64,000 nt of DNA, from positions 81,419,855 to 81,483,854 of the forward strand of contig JALMGJ010000003.1 in the NCBI GenBank assembly GCA_023362775.1, written 5' to 3'. The position numbers and the translations under genes were made by a program. This document shows positions 54,622 to 64,000 of the stretch, in pieces. Position 1 is the stretch's first letter; each line of letters opens with the position of its first letter. The notes beneath the pieces are model-generated. The model was not told the origin of the DNA. It saw nothing but the letters and a program-made list of their open reading frames with translations, and ran no database searches. The stretch is from Charina bottae. Its lineage: Eukaryota; Chordata; Lepidosauria; Squamata; Charinaidae.

Positions 54622-57105
54622 GGATTGTATATAGTCAGTTAAGGCACCTAATCCACCTAAATTCTCATAGGTGATCAGTTTATTTAATTGTAAAATTGCC
54701 AAGAGACCCATATGATGTACAGTACAGTCATCTCTCCACTGGTCTGCAACCTCCCTGGCTTCTCTTGCTTCAATTAAATCTTAAAGGAATATATCATGAG
54801 GAAATTCCACCCATTGGGGCCTTTTCAGTAGTAGTACTATTTTCTCTGAGGGGAGCAAGCCTCCTACCTCTAAAGAAATGTGGGGAAATCATTTACTTTA
54901 CTGCCTACAGATTTGATGGAGTATCCTAGAAAGGTCATTTATATCCAGTTCTAGCTCTAACAATAGATGCAGGCACGCAAATCATACACTCTTTTCCTAA
55001 TGGCGGAGGACTGCTATAGGCCTCTGAGTGTCATAAAGGGAGCCTTACTTCAAAAAGCAGTGGGTAGGTCAGGACAAAAAGTAAAATTTAATTCATTTAA
55101 ATTAAATTTAAATATAGTTGATATGATACAGTCTTATAATTTCCCTTCATTTTCTCCAACTGACAGGGGATTCAAGTACCAGCGGATTGAAATAACTTTC
55201 CGCAAATATTAAACATTACAATTTGGTAATAACTTTTGTGGCCTGGGGCCTCATGTTGCGAACTACAGAGTTAAGTAGTTTGGCCACCTAGGCAGACATT
55301 CTGCCTTTAGAGAATACCTGCATGAAATTACTTTCTTTACTTTGGTATGTCTGTAAGTAGAAAATGTTCTTCTAAGCTTCCTGGTCCATAATGGAGACAC
55401 CTGCTAAGGGCTTTTTCAGAGTCCATTTCCCTTTTTACTCTTTCCCCAATCCATCCTCTCCTCCCCCCCCCCCCCCGCAGCATTTCTGTCATTCTGTCAT
55501 CTGACAGCCTCTACTCTGTGGCCTATCTAGGGACTGCACAGAAGAGGCACCTTATAAACAGTACCTAATGGAATTCAGTTTGCACACTGTGAAATACTTA
55601 ATGCACAGGCCAGAGAAAGTAATGGACTGCTTTGCTACTGACTGATGGAAGCTCTGGCTCAACGTGGCCATTCATTTTGGAGAACACTGTTTTTCTTTCA
55701 AGTTGTTAATTGAAAAGAAAAAGAAACTGACAGGGGACTGAAGTGACAATGGAGGAAGATTAAAAAACCCCACACACTTTGACAAAATGAATGGAATGGA
55801 AACAAAGATACTTGGGGATGTAAAAAGTAGAAAGAATGCAAAGTGTCAATTTATAGGACTGCAATAAAACAAGCTTTACCAAGATGGCTTATTATGAGAC
55901 TTGTAAAGAAGCATCAATAAATTGCTCTAGAATCTACAGTCTCTAGGCCCAATTTCTCCTTTAGTTGGTTGAAGATTAGTCCGAATTCTGAGCACTCAGG
56001 CATTTCTTTCTTTGACTTTCACTGCCAAAAACTGTATGTACCGCCAAAGAATAGATGCAGGTAGTCACTGATTTCAAGCATATGCACCCAAGCATGAATA
56101 AAAATGCAGCTAGCTCTGCATTTTAATTTTATATATCATGAAATGTTCCTAAATGAGACCTAAGGGATGGTTATACATATGCAAATGCTGAAATGGAAGA
56201 TATGCTATGGATAGTAGAATGCTCTGCTTATATTTTAGAGTAGGGATACATCAGTTTCTCAAACTGACGGCTATGCTGGGTCTTTGATTGGTATGATAAG
56301 GCCACACTCCAAAAGGAAAGGGTAAAAAGAGTTTTAAAAATAACCTATATTTAAATTAAATCATAATAAATTACAGTAGATGTTTATTTAATTTCATTTT
56401 GTGTGCTGCCCTTTCACAACTGGATTAGTTAAATAAATAATTTAAATAATATACTTTCTAAGTATTACATATAACTTCCAGCAAAAGTTTTATAGAGGCT
56501 CTGTGGGCTGTATCCAAAACTTTTGGGACCATGTACAGCCCTAGAACTTCAGGTTCTGCATCCCTGTTCCAGTAGGATAGCCATGTTACTCCTGGTCGAT
56601 TTTAAATGAAGCTTAGTCTCTTGCGACATCTGAACTCAGGGAATCATGAGTCTAGCTAAGTCTAGTCAGTGAATTGCTGACAGTTTAAGCCTGATTATTG
56701 CTCTTCAGGAACACAAAGGAGAAGGAGAGATAATCAGATATAAGAAACAGTCTTAACTGTGTTGTGATAGGAGGAATTCAGAGAAGAATAATGCCTGTCC
56801 TCCCAGCATTTAAAGTGTAAAAATAATGAGAAAATGAGGCCACAACTGTATTGATGGAACCACAGAAAATAAGGTATACTACAGGTCTAAAATTAAACCC
56901 AGCTCTTCAGGGATTGCAATGCTGATCTCCAGAAGAGGCTGTCTGTCATCACAGTAGTGGAGGTGACTTGGTAACGCAGGCCTCTGTCATTGCGCCTATC
57001 AGCTGTGACACATGGGCTTGGCACTGGGAAGGACCTCTCATCCATCATCCCCAAGTCCACTGAGGGAAGAGAAGCACTATCTGACTGCCTTAACAAGGCA
57101 GGTAT
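54622..57105. other. No gene seen in 2.5 kb
   Basis: Unique-looking DNA with a C-run at 55464-55478 and no convincing exon. Frames at 54696-54929, 54967-55212 and 56893-57096 have no domain. Confidence 0.4.
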
Positions 57106-57335
57106 TCATAGAATCACAGATCATAGAGATAAACAGTTGGAAATGGACACTGAGGCCATCAAGTCAAACGTTTGTTCAGTAGAGGGAGACAAATTAAAGT
57201 ATCCCCCAAAACGTACATCTAGTCTCTTTTTGAAAAATCCAGTGAAGGGGAATCCTCCATCTCTCTGGGTAATTGGTTCCACTGTTGAAATATTCTTATG
57301 GTTTTCGAATATTTCTTTAGAGTTTATGTCTGCTC
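57106..57335 (+). mobile_element. CR1-like repeat fragment
   Basis: TAGAATCACAGATCATAGAG, AGTTGGAAATGGACACTGAG, AGTCTCTTTTTGAAAAATCC and GGTAATTGGTTCCACTGTTG follow the order of a common reptile CR1-type repeat. The 159-codon open frame across it (56990-57469) is chance. Confidence 0.6.
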
Positions 57336-58087
57336 ACCATAGCTCCTGCATAAAATGGGAGAGCATGGTCTCCCATAAACTCTTGAATCACAACCAAGCT
57401 GTGTCTGCAAAAGAAAGCAAAATTTATTGCACCAAGGAAGTTCTATGTTCTCACCACCACCATCAATAACACTGAGGAAAATCAATTTAATGGAAACCTT
57501 TTACATTTTATGGGAATAATTAATTAATGTAATATCATATTTCATTTATGCTCATATGCTCACCTTACAGACTAGTTATGGAAGATTTCCAATTATCCAT
57601 TGTCTCTACTTTATTATTGTAATAAACAAGACAAATGCCTTAAGACTTGCTTAATAACCAAAAGAGACTCAACGTATTATCCTGTCTGACGTTGATTTAT
57701 CTAGAAAACCAATGGGATGAGTTTTTGTTTTTGTTGCCTTCTAAAACCACATTTGTTTTCATTGCTCATATAAAACCCCTTATTATCTACATCTTATATA
57801 TTTTCTACCATTACTTATCAGTGGATGAGCTGTCTAAAGGGAGGTAAAGGAGGCATTTGCACTCATCTCTGCTTAGAAGTATATTCAAAATCTGATATCT
57901 CTCTATCATTCTATGATTGGTAAGTTATCCATTGAAGCTGACTCAGAACAGTTATGCTTCAAGAGGGAAAAATAGCTTAAAAACTCATGTTCTCCTTATC
58001 CAACAGCCTAAGTTACTTAAAACTTCTATACCAAGAATGATACAGTGAGTACAAACAGCTTAATTAAATTAAATTGTACAAACAGCT
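57336..58087. other. No gene seen
   Basis: Unclassified AT-rich DNA up to the CR1 end; a CACCACCACCATCA patch lies near 57455. Confidence 0.4.
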
Positions 58088-58150
58088 AATTAAATGTAAA
58101 CCGCCCAGAGTCCCCTTTGTGGGGGAAGATGGGCGGTGATAGAAGTTGGA

Positions 58151-58189
<39 letters not shown>

Positions 58190-58198
58190 ACAAATAAA
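58088..58198 (+). mobile_element. CR1/L3-like 3' end with (AAAT)n tail
   Basis: AAACCGCCCAGAGTCCCCTT and GGGGGAAGATGGGCGGTGAT, then about 11 AAAT units. A 13-bp repeat, TGTACAAACAGCT, flanks it at 58075-58087 and 58199-58211, and a third partial copy lies at 58049-58060. Confidence 0.75.
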
Positions 58199-58359
58199 TG
58201 TACAAACAGCTTCTTGTGGGAAATAGATCCTGTTTTGATTTTTACAAGATATAACATAGATAAAGAATTTCATAATTTCAAAAACTGGACACCAGAGGGG
58301 ACTAAAGATTTTAGGTAGAAGAAAGATATACAGGCCTGCAAGATGGTGCAAAATGTTCT

Positions 58360-59795
58360 AACAATAAAAATACTGAAGGAGACTTTTGAAGAGTAGAATC
58401 AGAAAATAGTAGCTATAATATCAGCTATGTCAGTAATGATGTCTGTTTCTATGGATAAACTATGTCCAAAAGATGCTATTGAAGAAATGTCAGATGTAGA
58501 ACAAATTTTATCTGACAAGATAGAGATGTTATTGAAAGTGGATTTACAACTGGCAGGCTAAGAGAATGATTTAGAAAAGGATGTTTCACTGGATGTACAA
58601 AAGAAATTGGCTGAAGTTTTAAAATTTAAAAGGGAAATACAAAAATTTAAAAGGGAAATACAAATTGACAAACCAAGAGAATGACCTGGATTTTTTCCTA
58701 CTGGATTTATAAAGGAGTCTTGTTAAAGCCTTAAAGAACTCTGTGCAATGGGACAAAGAAGAAATGAAGAGAAATCAAATCCTATGACAATATTTGAATG
58801 AACTAAAGATTAAGACTGTTAGAAGTAAAAGGAAGGAATATAAAACTGGTTTATTTGATCAAGGTTAAAACAGAATATGTTGTTACTTCCCCCAACCCTT
58901 TATGGACTTTCTGCTGACATCAGGACTGAAAAAATGATGTTTTATGGATTTGTTTATAGATAAGAGATGGGATATGGGATGAAGAGATAAATGTTTGTAA
59001 CTTTAGAGAGGGTGAAGAATTAATAAATTTGTTTATACTTGTTGTGATGAAGGTTGGGACTTCCGGTGGGGACATGGCAGACTGAGCAGCTGTGCCTGTG
59101 GGCTCCACAGGTGAAACTGACAGCGCGGCAATTTTTTTCAGGCTCAGGCAGGTTTTCCTGAAGCTCAGGACTGTTCTCCAGATAAAGGAAAACACCAGGA
59201 AGCACCCCATTTGTCCTCCGGACGGCTGCTTGCAGCCAGAAGATCACAAACAATGTTTCGTGTTTGACTGGTAAGAGCTAGCTGAGAGGCTGGGACGTCA
59301 CCATTTTCCAAGCCGTGCTGTAGCCTTAAAGGGACACTAAGACCAGCCACCCCATTTCTAAATCAATGTATGTATGTATCTGTACCCTAAGAGAGGCTTT
59401 CTACAGCAAGGAGAAGCGGGCTCTCTTGGTGCTTATCGTTATTTTTGGGATTACTTTTTTTTTAAAAAAAATCTGTTTTAAGTTTTGGAATTCATTTCCC
59501 TTCCAAATATAAAGGAGGATTGAGAGTAAATCCTTCTTATAAATCTTCCTGTTATTATTTTTGTACTAAATTTGAAGATATTAGCATTTTCCTACACGTT
59601 GAATCTGTTGCGATGAAGGTTGGAAGTCACTTATTTATATATTTCTTTTCTCTTTCTTTATTATATTCTTACTTTTCTTTTCTTCTCTTTTTTCTTTCTT
59701 TTTTCTTGTACTTTTTACTCCTTGTCTCTATTCTCTTTTCTTTAAGTTTAGTTTGCATTAGATTTTACTACTATAATCAAAATTCTTAATAAAAT
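58360..59795 (+). mobile_element. L1-type element c: ORF1 remnant joined to 3' UTR, interrupted
   Basis: 58360-58860 is a decayed ORF1 region (lysine- and glutamate-rich; several stops; one direct duplication of AAAATTTAAAAGGGAAATAC at 58621-58660). From GGTTTATTTGATCAAGGTTA (about 58848) on it matches, base for base in order, the minus-strand element d, including TTGTTTATAGATAAGAGATG and GTTGTGATGAAGGTTGG. It is interrupted at 59058-59606 and resumes with AAGTCACTTATTTATATATT and a pyrimidine-rich 3' end, CTTAATAAAATATTA. No ORF2. Confidence 0.75.
59058..59606 (+). mobile_element. L1 5'-UTR-only fragment inserted in element c
   Basis: GACTTCCGGTGGGGACATGG .. TTAGCATTTTCCTACACG matches the first ~550 bp of element a and then stops without a 3' UTR or A-rich tail. 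The flanks GTTGTGATGAAGGTTGG (59041-59057) and GTTGCGATGAAGGTTGG (59607-59623) look like a 17-bp TSD with one change in host element c. Confidence 0.7.
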
Positions 59796-59797
59796 AT

Positions 59798-59841
<44 letters not shown>

Positions 59842-59892
59842 TGATAGAGATGGATGGATGGATGGATGGATGGATGGATGGATGGATGGATG
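59796..59892. repeat. (GATA)(GACA)n(GATG)n compound microsatellite
   Basis: Two GATA units, about 9 GACA units, a GATGATAGA link, then about 11 GATG-type units, starting directly at the 3' tail of L1 element c. Confidence 0.95.
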
Positions 59893-60686
59893 ATAGGTCA
59901 CCTCACCAACTCTGAACTCTAAGAGCCACAAAAGAGATGCTGATGGGTTTCCTGTGGCTCCCAGACTATTTTTTTGCAACTCAGAAGTAAATTATCCTGA
60001 GTATCCCAGGTCACATAATGGGCATTCTATGAATTATACCAAAGAAACCACCAAGTCTTTACTGCTCATTCCTGCAGCATCTTTTGGGAGAAATCATCTC
60101 CAAAGATAAAATCACTGTCAGGATATCTATCTGATAACTTACTTGATCACATGTGATTTCCAGAAGGTCATATGGCATACTTGTGATAAAGCCCTTCATG
60201 CTTTGACTAACTGAATACTAATCTGTGAGTAAACCTCCCTTCTTACCATGTTTGCTGTCTATTTGCTACTGCTATTCATTTATCCAGGTAGTTGGTATTA
60301 CTGTACCTCATATCTCTTTCCTTCCTGGGAATGTGATTCTAGCAATTTGAAATCCTGTAGTGACTGAAATGGCATCACAACGCTGGGCAGCCAAGGAAAT
60401 TTGGCCATGCAACCTGGGGGGAAGGAGGGACGTGTGCTAGAATTAATTTGACATGCATTTCAAAGGTAGCTATGTTTCTACCATTAATGAACAACATTCT
60501 GAATTCACAGAAAGCAAGAAGCAAGCAAGCAACCACGAAGTCTAAGGATGCACTTGTATACTGTATAAAAGGACAGATCTATTTACCTAAGCTTTCCACT
60601 TCCTCTTCCTTAAGAAGCAGATATGCACTGGTGCCCAGCAATTTAACAAATAGGTAAGATCATACCAGGCAAAAGACTAAATCAAT
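59893..60686. other. No gene seen
   Basis: Unclassified sequence before L1 element d; a 69-codon open frame (60448-60657) has no recognised content. Confidence 0.4.
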
Positions 60687-61120
60687 CCTAATTTCTTTTT
60701 TTATAATAATTTTATTGAACGTTACAATTAAGAAGATAAAATCTAATAGAAACTAAAAAAAGAGTAAAAATAAAAAATAAAAAGGGTAGAAAAGAAAAGA
60801 AAAAAGAATAGAAAGAAAAATAGAAAAGAAAGAAAAATAAGAATATAGTAAAGAAAAAGAAAAGAAATATATGAAGAAATGACTTCCCCCTTCGTCACAA
60901 CAAGTATAAACAATTTTAGTAACTTATCACCTTCTCTTAAAAAACAACAATCTCTTCTTCCCATATCTCGTATCTCATCTCTTATCTATAAACAAAACCA
61001 TAATGTATCGTCATTCAGTCCTGGTCACCAAAAGTCCATTAAGGGTTACCAGACATAGCAACATATCTATTTTAACCTTGATCAAATAAACCAACTTTAT
61101 ATTGGAATAAATTTGAAAAA

Positions 61121-61155
<35 letters not shown>

Positions 61156-61174
61156 ATATTCCTTCCCTTTACTT

Positions 61175-61582
61175 TTAAAAATCTTGGTCTTTAATCCCTT
61201 CAAATAATGTCCTAAAACTTGATTTCTTTTCATTTTTTTCTTTGTGCCTTCTCACAAAATCTTTCAAAACTTTAACAGGCCTCTTTTGTAAATCCAATAT
61301 AGGAAAGTTATCCAAGTCACTCTTCTGGTTTGTTATTTGTATGTCCCTTTTAATTATTAAGACATCAGCTGGTTTCATTTGTATATCCAGTTTATCACCT
61401 TTTTCCATACAATTCTTATAGCCTGTCATTTTTAAATCCATGTTCAAATCAATTTCAATCTTGTCCAGTAGAACTTTTTCCTCTTCCATAACATCATTTA
61501 CACACAGTCTATCTATAATGGCAGACGTTCTTAAAATTAATTTCTGAGTCCATTGTTCAAAAATATCCTTCAATATGTCCAA
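61175..61582 (-). pseudogene. L1 ORF1 N-terminal part
   Basis: A 135-codon open frame starting MDILKDIFEQWTQK, rich in Asp/Glu/Lys with heptad-like hydrophobics (coiled-coil region). It ends KSSFRTLFEGIKDQDF near where the 3' UTR homology with element c starts. The RRM and C-terminal domains of a full L1 ORF1 protein are absent, as is ORF2. Confidence 0.5.
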
Positions 61583-61689
61583 TGTTAAAATATTTTGCTT
61601 CCTTCTGTATTAATATGTTGAATTTAAGTGTTCTTCTCCTTTAATTGTTTAAAATTGTTTAATTGTTTAATTGTTTTTAATTGTTTAAT

Positions 61690-62300
61690 TGTCCTTGCTT
61701 GGGAGGGGAAAAGTAAAAGTTCCTCCTGGGGGTGGCTGGTGCCATAGTGCCCTCCTTATTTTCTGAGATTTTATCATCCCTTGGATTTTATACTTATTTA
61801 TTCTATTTATATTGTAGAATGTATATTATTAATAAAGGGGCATGGTGGCTCAGCGGGTAAGACACCAGGCTTGTCGATCTCAAGTTTGGAGGATCGAATC
61901 CCTAGCCCCGTGTGATGGATTGGGCTCCCGCACTTGCCCCAGCTCTTGCCAACCTAGCAATTCGAAAGCATGCAAATGCAAGTAGATGAATAGGTACCAC
62001 TTTGGTGGGTAGGTAACAGCATTCCGCGCACGTCATGCCAGCCACATGACTGCGGAAGCGTCTTTGGACAACACTGGCTCTTCGGCTAACAAACAGAGAT
62101 GAGCACCAGCCCCTAGAGTTGGACACGACTGCACAAATGTGCGGGGGTAACCTTTACCTTTTTAAAATATTATTAATATAACTGTAATTTATATTTATAT
62201 GTTTTTAATTATTGATTTTATTGTAAACCGCCCAGAGTTCCCCATTGGGGGAGATGGGCGGTGATATAAATTTAAATAATAAATAAATAAATAAATAAAT
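61690..62300 (+). mobile_element. CR1/L3-like 3' end nested in L1 element d
   Basis: TGTCCTTGCTTGGGAGGGGA and CTCCTGGGGGTGGCTGGTGC match the 3' UTR region of the CR1 at 32960-33010. After the SINE insertion it resumes with AAACCGCCCAGAGTTCCCCA and GGGGGAGATGGGCGGTGATA and an (AAAT)n tail. Confidence 0.85.
61835..62166 (+). mobile_element. Full-length Sauria-type SINE nested in CR1
   Basis: Head GGGGCATGGTGGCTCAGCGG; B-box-like GGATCGAATCC; middle CTAGCAATTCGAAAGCATGC; tail CTAGAGTTGGACACGACTGC..CCTTTACC. A perfect 12-bp TSD, ATATTATTAATA, lies at 61823-61834 and 62167-62178. This is the youngest layer of the nest. Confidence 0.92.
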
Positions 62301-62938
62301 TGTAATCTTTAATTTCTTTTAGTTCCCTCTAGTGCCCAACCTTCAAAGTCCCATCCTATCATTTTTTTTAAGAATTCAAAATAACAGCCGTTTTCCATGG
62401 GAAGGATTCTTATAATTATTTTCAAAATCTTATTTCAAATCCATCTGGACCCTTAGTCCATTTATAACTTTCCAAAATCAACACTATAATCACCCTTTTG
62501 CTGTTTATTCCAAAGGAAAAAAAATTCTGATTCCTTAAACTTGTACTTAAAAACTTCTTTCATTAAGGATTGAAGGAAACTCACCCGGTGAATGCCATAA
62601 AACTTGCCATTCTGAAGGTTCTTAATATTTGAAAAGCAGTAAAAAAGTAATTCCAAAAGTGATTAAGAAATGAGGCTTGGCCCAACTTTGTGTCCACAAA
62701 GGCTACATTACCTCGACTCTCAGCCGCTCGACTCACCAGCTGACCGCAAAAACCTTGGATCCTGCAGTCTACCCACAAGGAGCAGCTGTCCAGAGTACAT
62801 GTGGGTGATTTCATGATCTCTCCTTTCTCCAGAGAGATTTTGTCGGCCAAGATCCCCCATCTGGCTACTGATCTCAGCCATAATGCCATCCCTGCTCCTT
62901 CAGGGACGTCTAGTTCACCATGTCCTCACCTAATTTCT

Positions 62939-63330
62939 AATTAGGTTTGTTTATTAAAAAATCCAGCAGAGAAGATTATAAATGGTCAGTTGCAGCACTT
63001 TAAATTGTTGATGAAAACTTATCTGATTGCAGCTACCTCAATTTATCAGGAATCATAACCTTTGATTACACTTGCAGAGACAATCTCTTGGGACTAGCTT
63101 TCATTCTATGCCAGCCACTTGAAAACAAAGCAAATTCACCTAACATGGGGTTTCCTAAGCAGGCTGGAATTAGCTTCGAGAGAGGGAAATTCAAACAGAT
63201 AAATCATAGTCTTGGATGACCTGATCAGGTGTTTTCTACAGAATTCCTATTGAACCTATTGTGCCTAAAACTGACCTATAAGACAATCAGGCTAGAATAT
63301 GGATTCATGTAAGCTTTGGTCTATTTTGGT
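62939..63330. other. No gene seen
   Basis: Unclassified sequence before the Bov-B fragment. Confidence 0.4.
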
Positions 63331-63720
63331 TCATTACAGGAGACTGGAATGCTAAGGTGGGTAGTCAAACAACACCTGGAATTACAGGCAAGCATGGTCT
63401 AGGAGAACAAAATGAAGTCGGACATAGGCTGATAGAATTTTGCCAAGACAATTCACTGTGCATAACAAACACTCTCTTCCAGCAACCTAAAAGATGACTT
63501 TATACATGGACTTCACCAGATGGTCGACACCGAAATCAGATTGACTACATCCTTTGTAGCCAAAGGTGGCGGACATCTATACAGTCGGTAAAAACAAGAC
63601 CTGGAGCTGACTGTAGTTCAGATCACTAACAATTATTGCACAATTTAGAATCAGACTAAAGAGAATAGGGAAGACCCACAGATCAGTTAGATATGAGCTC
63701 ACTAACATTCCTAATGAATC
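63331..63720 (+). pseudogene. Bov-B LINE copy 5, endonuclease fragment
   Basis: Starts at TTCATTACAGGAGACTGG (GDWNAKVGS motif) and continues to the catalytic SDH motif (SSDH, about 63617-63628) and the following RIGKTHRSVRYELTNIP-like linker. An in-frame TGA in place of the CGA seen in copy 1 (near 63494) is a CpG-type decay, and another stop follows SDH. Both element ends are missing. It borders Penelope-derived sequence at about 63725. Confidence 0.88.
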
Positions 63721-63730
63721 TGTGGCTTGA

Positions 63731-64000
63731 ATCATGTCAACTGGATTTCTATTTTCTTAGTGGAAACGTTTCACTCCTTATCCAAGGAGCTTCTTCAGTC
63801 TGAGTAAAGTTAGTAAGGGAATCCTTAAATATGTTTCTAGGCTGGCTGTGTGACCTTGCACCTGGGGCTAGGTCATGGTTATTTTTGAGATGTTTGTTTC
63901 TAAGTCCCTTTATCATCTAAAGGAGGATCGTTAAGATTACCCTGCTGCTGTTGAGCTTGTGAAATGGTCTTAATCTTCCTAGGCACAGAAGACAAAGCAG
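63731..64000 (-). mobile_element. Penelope-like terminal fragment, cut by window edge
   Basis: The minus strand carries TTACTCAGACTGAAGAAGCT, GGATAAGGAGTGAAACGTTT and CCAGTTGACATGATTCAAG, the arrangement found at ends of Penelope-like elements. It is a different subfamily from 44949-48050. No coding part is inside the window. Confidence 0.6.
63768..63798 (-). ncRNA. Hammerhead-ribozyme-like core with paired helix II
   Basis: The minus strand reads CTGAAGA (63798-63792), AGCTCCTTGGATAAGGAGT, then GAAAC (63772-63768). Helix II pairs GCTCCTT with AAGGAGT through a GGAT loop (six Watson-Crick pairs and one G-U), so both conserved boxes and their helix are intact. Helices I and III are short and I could not assign them with certainty. 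Confidence 0.55.

Larger units (their letters stand above)
60697..62928 (-). mobile_element. L1-type element d: 5' end, ORF1 remnant and 3' UTR, no ORF2
   Basis: The minus-strand unit is enclosed by a 10-bp TSD, CCTAATTTCT, at 60687-60696 and 62929-62938. The 5' part (62928-62301) includes GAGGACATGGTGAAC and a 102-codon chance frame. ORF1 follows, then the 3' UTR with a TTTTCTTT-rich stretch ending GTTCAATAAAATTATTATAA. The unit contains a nested CR1 (61690-62300), itself containing a Sauria SINE, and an (AAAT)n patch (61118-61157) near the ORF1/3' UTR border. Confidence 0.8.

Noticed and set aside
56990..57469. 159-codon open frame as a gene
   Set aside because: The middle is a CR1-like dispersed repeat (AATCACAGATCATAGAG ... 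GGTTCCACTG).
1..64000. CRISPR arrays, operons, bacterial promoters or prophage
   Set aside because: Repeat families, Pol III SINEs, LINEs and base composition are vertebrate; regular tandem arrays here are microsatellites or transposon-internal repeats without spacers.

Overview
This window looks like intergenic or intronic DNA from a squamate reptile (a lizard or snake; the sequence alone does not decide which). The evidence is the repeat set. Five Bov-B (RTE-clade) LINE pieces occur beside tRNA-headed SINEs whose 3' part ends in a Bov-B-like AGTCGGACACGACTG tail (Sauria-type). There are also CR1/L3-like LINE 3' ends that run into tetranucleotide microsatellites, L1 derivatives, a Penelope-like element and non-autonomous hAT transposons. 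I found no host protein-coding exon, tRNA, rRNA or CRISPR array that I could defend. The short open frames outside mobile elements are either microsatellite translations or chance.

Layout. 1-1002: 5' half of a Bov-B on the minus strand whose ORF2 endonuclease frame is open and runs off the left edge. 2765-3017: tRNA-type SINE. 4045-6792: a Bov-B with both ends and a target-site duplication (TSD) but an internal deletion. 7414-7774: complete Sauria-type SINE. 10499-10669: perfect 34-bp inverted repeat around a GATA tract. 11627-11729: near-perfect palindrome. 17741-19106: Bov-B with an open reverse-transcriptase frame nested at the end of a Sauria SINE. 21776-23640: ORF2-less L1 containing a probable solo LTR. 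24093-24617: Bov-B 3' fragment with a fold-back 5' end. 27.4-29.6 kb: GATA/GACA arrays, a SINE and CR1 ends. 31.8-33.2 kb and 35.7-37.2 kb: CR1/L3-like reverse-transcriptase remains, three of them in tandem. 41520-42849: GC-rich hAT element built of tandem repeats and palindromes. 44935-48064: two Penelope units joined head to head inside one 14-bp TSD. 51114-52148: second ORF2-less L1. 53194-54621: second GC-rich hAT, made of successive hairpins. 58.1-59.8 kb and 60687-62938: further L1 derivatives, the last carrying a CR1 that itself carries a Sauria SINE. 63.3-64 kb: Bov-B fragment, then a Penelope end with a hammerhead-like core.

How the parts relate. Bov-B supplies the endonuclease and reverse transcriptase thought to mobilise Sauria SINEs through their shared 3' tail. 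The L1 pieces have lost ORF2 and would have depended on another L1. The two hAT elements lack a transposase and would depend on one in trans. The most unusual items are the head-to-head Penelope insertion, the recurrent ORF2-less L1 units with clean TSDs, and the two hAT elements that share a GC-box/CCAAT/E-box repeat module. All identifications rest on reading motifs, ends and TSDs by eye; no database search was possible.
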